A stretch of 64,000 nucleotides of DNA from contig JABAKD010000015.1 of the NCBI GenBank assembly GCA_012845835.1, forward strand, positions 6,142,778-6,206,777. Direction: 5' to 3'. Numbering within the stretch: the stretch's first letter is position 1; each line of letters begins with the position of its first letter. This document shows positions 11,901 through 23,900 of the stretch, one piece after another. Below the pieces are notes generated by a model. It did not search any database and was not told the DNA's origin. It was given only the letters and a program-made list of their open reading frames with translations. The DNA comes from Undaria pinnatifida (Eukaryota; Sar; Phaeophyceae; Laminariales; Alariaceae). A program made the translations under genes and the position numbers.

Positions 11901-14900
11901 GGCCGCCGCAAGTGAACAATGTCTGCTGTACACCATAACCACCCTCACGAACATCAACAATCGTGCCGTGCACCGGAGAAGTCTTGTCCGTCAATACATG
12001 CCAAACGGAAAGTAACTACTGGTGAACAACATTGACGCGTGCTACGACACGGGTGTCGCTTTTGAGCCTAACCGTTTATAACTGACGGGGATCCTCCAAT
12101 ATGGACTCGCCCAATATCGTAGTAGTTTCTATTTCGAAATGAGTTGTAACTATCGTTTTTCTGGGTCGTGGGAGAGAGAAAGTTTTCCCCCTTGGCCAGA
12201 TACACCTAGCGCAGCATCCTGCAATCCCTTTTGTATCTCGCCCACACACACCATCTATCTCCCAAATATGATACCAACGGGGTTCCCAACTATTACCTCC
12301 TACAGTCGTTTCCGGTGACCAAGCCTCCGAATGGTCCCGTTCCTGTACCATTCGCTTTCTCCGATCTAACTCCAACATAACATAAATATATATATATACG
12401 AAAATGTGCTGAATCCCGGCTACCCGTGCCACTCTGCTTTCCCGCCCCCCCGCCCGCATTCGAAAGAAAAATTAGGGGCAGGTGGATGAGGGAGAAAATA
12501 CTCAAAGGCGGGTCTTGGCTGACCAGTCCGGCGACTGTTTCACGTCTGCTCACGTTATCAGCGAGAGCCCCAACTCGCTTGCGTTCGGCATGCGTTTACT
12601 AACCTACAGCCGACGAGGTCCACACGAGACTGATCCTGGGGTGCTCGTTTCCCATCGCTACCATACACTCTGACCCAGAGTACCCACACATACATGCCTC
12701 ATTCTCACTAAACGGTACAATGTAAACCTTGTTTAGTCCGTTATTTTGGTTTCATACGTTTACAGACAAACCGATACTTCGTGTTTTTGGTTTTGTACGT
12801 GTTATTGCGAGGGGTGGATGACGGCGCGTCATGGCGCCCACAATAATCCATGCGTTGAAATGCATGCGTCTACTCTACATCATGCTCGGTTTTGACTTCG
12901 GCTGCGCCTTCTTGCTGTTCCGCACCTCAAGAGCACTTGCCGACAGAAAACACGCTATACGAGCACATCACGCTCTGTGCGGAGCAGAATCTGACACGCG
13001 AGCTGTTCCGTATGTGTTCATTTTCCCATCAAACGTATTTCACAGGCCCATGGCCATGCTTGATGTCCCGTCAGCATCTGAGGCTACCGACGACTCTCCT
13101 GCACACACGAGACCGGAGGAAAAGCCGCCACATGTCATTTATTATATAGCCTCAGATGCTGACGGAACATCAAGCATGGCGATGGGCCTGTGAAATACGT
13201 TTGATGGGAAAATGAACACATACGGAACGGCTCGCGTGTCAGATTCTGCTCCACCCAGAGCGTGATGTGCTCGTATAGCGTGTTCTCTGTCGGCAAGTGT
13301 TTTTGAGGTGCGGGACAGTAAAAGGGCGCAGCCGAAGCCAAACGGAGCACGATGTAGACGCACGTATTTCAACGCATGGATTCATTGCGAGGGGTGGATG
13401 ACGGCGCGTCATGGCGCCCACAAAAATCATCTGCCGTCGTAAATCCGTCGACGAGGAGCGTATTTCGGACGACATCAACAGTTCTCCCACGAGGGGGCTC
13501 TCCACGGTAGATAGCGATGTACTGGTGGGCGCAAACTCCGGTGGTTCCAGTGCGTGGCAGCATGTCCATTGGGGTGACATGTTATGCTGTAATTGAGGCA
13601 CCCATTGGGTCCAACCGTTGCGTAGGAGGCAAGGGCATTGTCCGGAAGGTGTGCAGTTGTGCTGCCTTGCGTCATAGAGCGACACAGAATGCAATAATGG
13701 CGTGGCCACTTCCAAGACTCGAGCTTCCAGGCAGAAGTAGAAAAAAATGGGCTCCACGTTGACACAGCACATTTGCGATCTGAAGCTGAAACAATGCCAG
13801 AATGTTTCCCACCCAGTTGTGTGCGCTGTGATGTGGTTCCGCCAGCTTCGTAGCGCTGTAGATTGTCTCGATTTTCGCCTTTCTCGTTGAGTGCGCACTC
13901 TCTGATCGCCCCCTCACGATATTTTCGCGTATAGCTGCCATTCGTGACCATCATGGAGAACATGCTCTAAATTGGGCATTTTGCGCACTTCTTGGTGCAG
14001 TCAGCTACGACCTTCATTGGTTGTACGATGCAGGTCCCACGCATTACGCAAACAGCGCCTGTCTTTGACCGACATGTACACCACAGGTGTACATTGTGCA
14101 TAGTGTCAACCATAATCGCCCCTATTAACACGAACATGTAGACCAGAGAAACCTTATCCAGATAGACAGGTCCAAAACTAAAGAGACGTGAGAATAGCTT
14201 CTCAATTCGGACTTACCTCGAATGATCGCGGACGGAAATTTCTTCTGTACTTGCTGGATCCGGCAGCACCTGCTCGACACTGTCCGCCAGAACCTCGGCA
14301 CCCTCGGTTGTACACTTGAACCGTAGGATGTTCACCTAGACACAGAAATGGGGGTAGCACTCTTATTCTTGGTGTTAACAGAGTAGGAAAACAGCCAACT
14401 ATAACCCTTACCGGCACGGTTGTCTTTGTGAAAGGCACACGATATTGAATGCGCGAGTCTGCACCACCACGTGCCATGCATATCAAAATAGAGGCTGATA
14501 TGTTACAATAGCCTTTGACCAACCTACAGCTGGACTTTTGAACTGGCCGGCAATATACTCCACGGGCACTTGTGGCGCATGATAGCATGTTTTCCCCTGA
14601 ACTTGCGTGATAACCACGATTGTTTCCACAGCAGTCATGTAATGGAGCCAGAGCCTAGCTCTGTACCGGCCAAGTTGTTTCAGGGCTACTTGAAACACTC
14701 GACGACGAAACCGTGGCGTACTATAGTGGCATAGTATACCCCGCTTGTGCAAATCGCTAGGTGTCTAGAGAACGAGCATGGACATCTTCATGGAAAGCTC
14801 CTCTGGGGATAACGGTCAGGCAAAACACGCCATCCTAGATTCCACATTTTTTTTTTTTCTTTTTTTTTTTTGCACACTTTTACTTTCCAACTTCTGGACA

Positions 14901-17900
14901 AGCCGTGGTCACAGGTGTCATCCCTTCTCCTCCCCGGTTCTTGCCTTCGATTTTTATCGCGCATAGGGTGCAGCAATCCCACTGCTCGTCGATTGTTCAT
15001 CGAGTGTTGCTAACTCACGCTCTAGCGCTTTCCGCAAGTCAATTTGTCCACAAGAAAAAGTCCCAACGAATGTATACGAGTATGCACTCGGCGGGGCTCG
15101 AACTCACGAAACTGACCTATACCAGGCTCGAGGATAACCTGATACGCCACCGGGGCGACCGGTTCATATCCACATATCAAGCATTCGCACGCACCGTAGC
15201 ACCCGTGGGGGAGAAACGATCGACGCGATGCCAAGGGCGTGTCTTATATATACGCCGCTTTGCGGTGCCTACAGGCGACACAATCAAGGCACACATTTCA
15301 CTATCATAACGCCTGCCACGCGACCCGTAAGCAAGAAAGGGTTCGTTGAGTACAAGCGTGAACGCACAGATACGCCTTCGGGAAACCGAAACGGTGCAAC
15401 TCTAGGTGCTAAAACCACCTGAACCTGCCACATTTGCTGCTTCATACTGGCTCACCTGCAATGCATCCACCCAGCGATATTCGTCGGGCTCAGGGTCCCA
15501 AAAGACGCCCATTTCGACAGGTTTCTCGCCAATCGGGACGACCGAACACAAGACGCACGAACTATGGAAGGAAGCCGCACAGATAGCCGGAGTCACGAAG
15601 CAACCCCTCGGACGCGCACTATGGAGCACGAAAGAGAGTACATCGCCGTTTTGTTTGCATGCAAAGGGTGGGGGGGGGGGGGTCCAATTCAGATGTTGTA
15701 ACAGGCTGCTCGATATCATGAGGGCTTCACGAAACGCGCTGTATCCTAAGGTAGATGTGACCAAGGTTGGGTTGGCAGGAAACCACCTTTTGTGGAAAAC
15801 GGGGAGAACTGAACCATAGGTATGTGTGAAAACACCTTGCGGGGCCGTGGCTGCGAGCTTGGTCTTCAATTGTATCACGGTGGGTCTATCACAACCATGA
15901 AGAGGTCAGGTCAAGAATTACAACGCTACAACAGAATGCAATTCTCGAGGATGGCACGTTACATGTTCCTCTTTAATATGAAACTCAGCCTCAACTCGTC
16001 TAAAACGTTCCCGTCTTGTCGATGGCCCAAGCGATTTAAAACCGATCCTGCCGTGGATACCAAATGTACTGTACTTGTGGTGCGTTTCATTACGCTGGTT
16101 GTTGTTCCAGTATTTCTAGGACGGAGGATTTAAAAGAGTGCATTGGCAGACATGCCTCACCTGGTTAAAGCCTGCGACATAGGCAGTGCGTCAGGCCAGG
16201 GCCTGGGTGGAGGTGCGGCGTCAGTGGTGACCTCCAAGGCGTACGCCACCGCGGGGAGATCAGGCTCGTTCATAGGAACGGCGAAGGTTGAGCCGTCGTG
16301 GTATCCCTGTTTCAAGAGTGGCACCGCAGTGCGTGTTTCGTCCGTAGAACAAGGTTCACAATCAGGATTATTGTATAGCTTTTCAAGTAGCAGAGCAAAG
16401 GGGGTGATGAGGAACACGAGAGAGATCGCCCTGCACCTACGAACTCACAAGCCGCATATGTGGCGATACAGACTTGTTCGGATTAGGGGCTACACCGTCG
16501 ACAGCGAGAGTTGCGTCGGTAGACATGACGGCCCCGAGTAATGGCATTAGACGTTTGAGTGGGCATGTCTAGTTCCCACTGCGAGGGGATGAACCGTCGG
16601 AACATGAGACAAGCCAGGGGCGTAGGCGGGCAATTGCCCTAGTGTCGCACCTGCAGGTGGGGCGGGAACGTGGCCGGGCAGGCCTCACTATCGCGAAGTT
16701 CCATCCAGTCGACTGCCGTCGATAAAATCGCATCATCTACCCCACACGTTTGCCTAGCGGCGTGAGGACGGGAGAACACTTCGGCGACTTGATCCCCCCA
16801 TTTGCTCACCGCCGCTGGCGCCAAACCTTGTCGTGAATCGACGCCGGGGAAGTCCACCCAGAAGGGGCTGGGCAAGTGCAAGAACAAATGCGCAGACAGT
16901 GATGAACGTGGATGTCATCGATTTTCCTGCTCGTGTTCTTCGGGATGAAAGGATGCGGCTGCGGATTGGGCAATAATGAAGGAATACATTATGATTATAA
17001 AGCCAATAAATACCTGACCAAAAAGGTCGATACCGTACGTTACAAGTGCTTCCTGGAACTGGGTCTTTGGTCTCATATCATACACGTCCAACGGCAGACT
17101 ATGCGCGCAGTTATGCATAATCGTCGCCACACATGACGGAGACACACACCGGGGCCAAATAGGTTCGAGACTAGACAAAGCTTGTCGTCGAGTACGAGCC
17201 ATCCGAAAGCGGAACTGATACTACCAGGGATGGGATGGCTTCAAATAACGTACACCAGGACATCAAAAATGTGACCAACATAGGGTTCGATGTCATCTAA
17301 AGGGAATAGACTCAGCAGTTCAAAGGTCTACCTGGTACGCCAGAAAAAAACAACATAAAAAGCACGCCTTGCGTCCGTTTGGACCCACTGCAATTGAACA
17401 CGCAATTTAAGCTTGAAGCTGTCGGTTGTCAGTGCGAACTCCGGAGAGCCCTCGACTCGTTGCTGTTCACATTGGCTGTTTCCACTGGTGCACGCAATCG
17501 ATCGAGTATTTTCTGAAGATGGCACTAAAGACGTCGCTACTATTCTGACTGTATCTACTGTCAACAAGTCACGAGAAAAGGGTGCCAAGAGTTAACTGAC
17601 AATTATGCCTTACCCGTATACAGCTTCCGCAGGGAAAGTTGGGCCGGGAAGGTGTTCCGGTGGGTGCTCGACACCCACGGTGGACGCCTTGGTGGATGCC
17701 ACCGTGGGGAAGTCCGGCATCATCTTGGGCAAGGCAAGGGTTGCACCGTCGTCGTGGGTATCCTAAATCATGGCCAGGACATGTTGTGTCGGAGGTCAAT
17801 GCATTATTGATCGGCACTGTTTACGCAACAGCTCAGCTACAAAACGGGAGGGGATCGGTACAAAGAGGGTCGCCTTTCTTCAACGAGGTCTAAGCGGGTT

Positions 17901-20900
17901 CACGGCAATATAATACAGGTATTTTCCTCAGGTCCTGCATCTCCGACCATCATCGTAACGCCGTTAGACGTGTCAACCTCGATTAGATGTATAACTGGCC
18001 AGTCCGTGTCGTTATGTCGAGGAGGAGAATGAAAAGGAGAAAACACGGGAGGTATAACGCAGAGTCACGACGGCGGCAAAGGAATAGCCCCACTAAACGG
18101 ATATTTTCTGTTTCGTGCTCGTACCGTAACCCCACACATAGCTGCGTACGTCGCCCTCATTATACATTGAGACATCATCATACGGGACAAGAACTCTAAA
18201 ACGAACGTATGGTTGTGCCCAAAGAAAACGGTGTGCACCAGAAGTCAGCACCAAAGAGGCTGGACGCTTTGAGTAACTGCATACCATAGCAGTTGCGGAC
18301 ATCTCGAAGTCCACTCGTGGCGGACTTCGCAATCTACAGTAGTAGGAGCAGTTATTGCCAATCGAGCTGAATTCATGTGCGAGTGTCCGGTTGTCTGCTA
18401 TAATAGGTCTCAACTCACCTTCGAGAGACCGAGGGCTTCTTCGGGTGGCGTTGTGATGGTCGAATTTCCGCGGGAAAAGTCCTGCAAACAGTTCCAGGTG
18501 TCGCGTGGATTGTGGAAGTACGTCATGCAAAGAGAGTGCGCAGAAGGGCGCGACACGTGATCAAATCCTGCTACGAACAACGAGCTATCACTGTTTTGGC
18601 GGCGCATTATCTTTTACGAAACAGAAAAACTCTGACATTAGCTCAGCGCCACATGGCTGTGTTCTCAGAACTGCATCGATACCTTACGCGAGTACCAAAG
18701 AAATCAACCGACACCAACCGTATTGCCCACGATTGGTTGGATGTGCTTCCTCCGCAGAGCACTAAACGGCTGCTCTCCGATACTCAAATGATTGAAAAGT
18801 ATTTTGGTTTCGAATGGTCTCGCATGTAACCACCACCGTGTTTTAACCACAGTGTCTCGTCCCGCGTTATCTCGGCCATTCAGCTCTTCTTCGTCTCCAT
18901 GCTGCGTAGGGTACGAACAGATCATGCAACGGCATATGTGCCACATAAGACCTGCGCAACGTAGCGAGTGCTTCACTCCTACCGACACCAAACCGGGCTC
19001 GATACCTAGCCCTTCGTCAAAATAAAATTGAATATACCGCCGCGGCTGCAAACACCCGACTGCATCATGTTCAAAATCGATCGTACGGGGTGCACGTCCA
19101 TTCCAAGTAGCACGCGGATCGCACCTCCTCGTTGACAGTAACTCCAGAATCTTCCTCGCCAGGCATGGGAGGAAGCTCCTCTCCGTGTACGCCCGTGTAT
19201 GGAATGCCGTTGCCTCGAGGAACGACAGTAGTGGAGTTAAACGGGGAACCGGATATAGGCGTCGCGTAGAACAGCGCAGAAGCTGGGATCAAAGAGGGCG
19301 CCACGGTCCGGCTCTTCCACATCATCTGCCGTGGAATGGGACGACGGGGAAGTGCACACCAACGTCACATTCAACTATGGTTGTCCTGTCCATGCACTGC
19401 AAAAGTCGTCGTTAGTTAAACCAACAAAAGTTAAGCAGCCGCTGTTCTGGCGGAAAAAATCCAGATCCATTAACGTTGAGGAATTTCTGGAACGCGATTT
19501 TTCGGGGGGGGGGGGGAGATCGTGCGTTACAGAGCGTGGAGAAAATGCAGTAAACAACTGACGAAGAACCATACCACCCAAATACCATAAGTAGTGTGGA
19601 TACATGCCACGCCTGGCTTATCTATCCTAGCGCGGGAAGGAGCAGTGTATATGTATTCAATTTAGGTAGCGAAGGGTGAGGGGGGACATGGAGGTGGTTC
19701 GGGAAGCGAGGCTATCCCCTGTAGCCCAGGGTTTAGGCTAATCTAAATCACGCGATAAGCTACAAGGTTTTGCGCGAATTAAAGGGTATCAAACTGACTT
19801 GTACCTGTATATTGCATGTTGAACGACAGCATTCGTCAGACACAACCAATTCATCTTTGCGCCTCTAAAAGCGAAAACAAGGGGGTTGCGTATCCATATA
19901 AGAGAACATTGACGCCTCGGACTAATCAAACATGTTACAAAGTTCCCTATTGCTTGAACTTCGCCGGAGCGAAGAGCCGGGTTGCATGGACACGGAACAA
20001 GATCGTCACGTTTTGGACACTTGTATCGAGAAAAAACTATTGAGCGAGGCACAGATGGAGTGGCGCGAGAACAACTCAAGCATAAAAACTCTGATAGACG
20101 CCCGACTTGCGTTCTTCCTCATGCTCCACATGCATCGCAAACTACGACCCAGGTGCATGACATTACATTCTATGCTCCGTCGCGTGTGAAAAAACATCTT
20201 TCGTTCAGGCCCCACAAGGAGCGCTGCGAAGTCACACCAAGGAATCCACTGTGGATATGCCGATGTCATATTCCAGGATGCACTATGGTTTAGTACATTA
20301 CACAATCGAGGAGTCAAAGCGACCACAAAGGGATCACACAATACATTTTATAGTGTCAGTTCCGAAGGACGGTGCGAGATCGACTATTTGTTTGCTGCGA
20401 AACGCGGGAGTCTTCCTCATGGCTGTATGGTTCTTTGCTAGACCCGTAGTCTGGGTTGCCAGTTCACAGGTATTGAGCGGAACATAGGATGAAAAACGAG
20501 GGCACTACTGCCCAAAGATTAACCAACCTGGACGCTAGCGGGACCTTCCTCTTCCTTGTACTCTAACACGATGTCGTGGTAAGTGCCTTCCACAAGATCG
20601 GCCAAGACCATGCGTTCCTTGGTGGCCCGGAGGTTTTCTGGATACACGAGATTCACGTACAGCGGGCACCATAATGATTAGGGTAGACTGCCCTCCCTTG
20701 GAGTATGCTATCGGTACACAAGAAAAAGGGTGCTCACGGTAAGCATGTTATGTGGCGGCGAGAAATACATCCACAGGCAGCCTTTACGCAAAATCGTTCT
20801 GGAGTGTCTGGATGGCGCGAAGCGAAATGATGCTTGGAAAACTCTGCTTATGATGGACAGGGAATAAAACCCTGGTAAAGACTGAAAGCTATCGGCTAAC

Positions 20901-23900
20901 GGCTCAAGAGTTCACCAAGGCATAAGAGGTATCATGGCCAATCTACGCCCACGAATGTTATACTTTGTAGAAACAGGCTGCAGCAGAGGGCACCCAAGCT
21001 GATCGTGGCATCTACTATGCCAGTGATGATGCGACCCTGCAACGTATTTATGTACTCCGGAGTACGTTTTCACGTTGTGAGGCGCTATATAACAAGGTAC
21101 CTTTATAGTGCAATTAAGGCACCCATTTATACCGGAGTGCATGCCAGCATCGAATACCACGAGGGGACATTTTTTGAGCCATATGATACAATGCCAACCG
21201 ATTCCGCATTGAGACCATGGGGCAATCCGAATGGCGCCGCGGAGCGGCACGAAAATAAGGAGTACGAATCGTAACCAGGTCACTATCATGCAGTTGAAAA
21301 GGCACTGACGTTAGCAGGAACACTGTTGTCGTTTTGGCATGTTTAACACGAAAGAGGATGTTCAAGCAGTTTCCGCGCTCTCCACTTTTCTTAAGGTGCT
21401 CGACCCTACTATACCATACGTGCACGGAAAGCAGTGCGACCACAGCCTGCAACTAAATGCCAGCCGTCACAGTCGCTCTTAAGGCGCCGTGCCTCAACTC
21501 CTGATCAGCGAAGAACACGTCAACTGCTATAAGCGGTAAATCGATGTTTATACAGTACCAGCAATTTGGTCGCTTCTGTCCCGACCACAGTTGGCCGAGG
21601 GATACTTTGCGTCAGAAGCTACTACCGCAAACCAGAGTATAATGCACACAGCAAATACCTTCCCAGGCCTCGATGATGAGTTCGTGATCCAGGAACAGTC
21701 GGATTCCTCCCTGAGCCCTGAGGAAGATATTAAAGGTCTCAGTCGTTGGAGCGAGAAGCTTGCCCGCCCACCGGGCAGACACCAGGCCGGGCCCGAACGA
21801 TGTCACCGGGTTAAGCCCCCAGTTGAAGGACAACTGACAAAGCGAGAGCACACGGACCAGGAAATGGAAGGGAGGAGGCATGGCACAGGGCCCACCAAAG
21901 GTACCATCTTCGCTGTCCCATGTCAGTTTGTCTCAGGTTGCAACATTTGAATAAGATCCTGTGCAATCAGGCCTAAAGCAGGCCTATAGTTCGGTGGTGG
22001 TGGCAGGCAGTGCCTTGTTCAAGTGAGGGTGGGAATAAATAAAGGCGCAGGCTGTGAATATCGTGGCGTTTGGCCGAGAAATAAAGCAACAGGATAACCA
22101 AAACATTTCAGCGCCCTCAATGCCATAGGGTGGACTGCGGCCCACTGTCACAAAGAGAACGTATGCCAACCATCGTGTCGCGCTACTGTTCTAGAGTGGC
22201 GGTGAGCCGAACGTGTCTCATTGTCCACGGCAGTACGCACAAAAACAATCGCGAAAGCGCGGTGGAACGTCCAACTGGGCTACAGGACTTGTTGACGTAC
22301 ATTTCACGTCCTAGAACAGGAACCAAATATGCTATCTGTACGAGTAAGATGCAGGGTAGTAGCTGTCTTGCGTACTCCTGCCGCTGATTTTGATCGCATT
22401 GGCCACAGAAGTACAATACACCGCGCACCGTGTACCCGCGCTACCAGAATTTCCCGCATATCGCGCCATCTACATGCCATGGAGCGGGGCCGCCTCACCT
22501 GCGCATCGACCCTGTGGATGACCGGGGGGCCCACTAGCCACTGGTTCTGCCAAAATTTGGCGTCCAGCCCACCAGCCAGCAGCTGTGAAACCGAGGTCTG
22601 CGATTGAGCCATAAAACAGACAAAACAAGAGATAGGCAATCGAGCGTCGTGTGAGTCCATTATATGTCGTGGGAACCAAGAGCTAGTGGAGGCTGTTCCT
22701 GTGCCCTTGGGCGAATGGTTTCCTGCATTCTTGGCGCTAGGTTTTCATCTACCAGGTGCTTCGCGGTCCAGGCTCGGGAACTCACCAAACGCACGGCAAT
22801 TAAACACGACGTTATCAAAAAATGGCTGTGTTGAATTAATTGCGACTCAAAAAAGCGATGCGGTGTAAGTAGAGGGAATATGACGATGCGATCTATGCCA
22901 CAAGGCTATCAAATACGCAGACAACTGTAGCACCCCGATAGGTTGTGCATAACAATGCGGCTGGTACTGAAGTGACACAGACGAACAGCGCCAGAGGGAC
23001 TTCCGAGTTATACTCATGAAGATTGGGTCAGTCTCGTCATTCCGCTACTATATGACCGTCGCGTCGTGGGTTTTAGTAGCCAGCGCATTCCGATGTGCTC
23101 AGCCACACGAGATCCCCTCTCGTGCCCAAGAAAGGCGTTTTTTCGTTGAGCGCTAAGACGCAGCTATATACCGTAGAATAACGACCGACCAGGGCGGCAC
23201 GGCATGCTCAAAGACATGCAGCAGAAACTCCGACTATCGATATACGGGTTACGGTGCTGCTGTTCGTCACCTCAAACAGTCCGGTCCTGTACGTTTTATA
23301 TGACCCGACGTATCGGCCGACCGGCTGGTCGACGTCCTCCTCCACGAACGGATACGAACTGTTGGTGAGTCCGTCGTTCCGTGAAACGCATTTGTTCGCC
23401 CCGACACCAGCTGAAGGATTGGCCGTGTTCCCTCTGTATGATTCCAAGAGGTCGTTTCGAGGAGCAGCGGCGGAGCCATGCGTGGCCGTTAAACAATCGC
23501 TTTGGATAAGCATTATTCTCACGTAACGTGGATGCGGTTGCTTTGTTGTGAGCATTTCTATCTATTTGCTGTGTGATTCGTCCTTTAGTTCCATGTTTAG
23601 TCTTCTGGTGTTTTGTATGTCGTCGATGTGTGAAATGTTACTGAACAACAGAAGCAGTCTTGCTACATGTTACGCTATACCTTGTACGTAAGACAATCCG
23701 AAGACACACAACAGGGAGCCAATGTTGCTATTCGAAATCAGTCAAAAAAAAATATTGAATAAGAGCAGACAATAGTTCGCGCCACGATCCAATCTACGCC
23801 AACCAAAGCCGAGGCATCCCCAGAAGCGCACATTATGCCAACCGACCGCTTGTCGAGTTTCACGGGCATTGCTGCATATCCCTTGCTGAAAATGGTGTGT

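Larger units (their letters stand above)
12790..15400. repeat. Tandem unit C of the PA14-gene array (decayed)
   Basis: This stretch is similar over most of its length to 7800-10640. Shared landmarks include GTGGTTCCGCCAGCTT (near 13840; compare 8805) and CCGGTACAGAG (minus, near 14670; compare 10200). It holds diverged copies of three exons found intact in unit A. Its version of the first (15203-15268) is one base longer and that of the second (14559-14685) three bases shorter, so the frame can no longer pass through them. It also carries an inverted duplication and a SINE. Confidence 0.8.

Noticed and set aside
12831-13898. Long-looking ORFs on both strands (120 and 219 codons)
   Set aside because: They fall in the inverted duplication 12804-13423 and the tandem intron repeat; similarity between the strands comes from the palindrome, not from a protein family.
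18401-18829. Plus-strand open frame of about 143 codons (contains HLRETEGFFGWRCDGR and MIEKYFGFEWSRM)
   Set aside because: Looks protein-like and has an AG just upstream, but it overlaps the minus-strand exon 18419-18481, which fits the phase of the PA14 gene on both sides. No motif or partner exon was found. It may be chance; kept here so it can be checked.
19932-20487. Plus-strand frames that look like protein (for example LLSEAQMEWRENNSSIKTLI)
   Set aside because: They lie in introns of the minus-strand PA14 gene, with no motif or splice chain on the plus strand.
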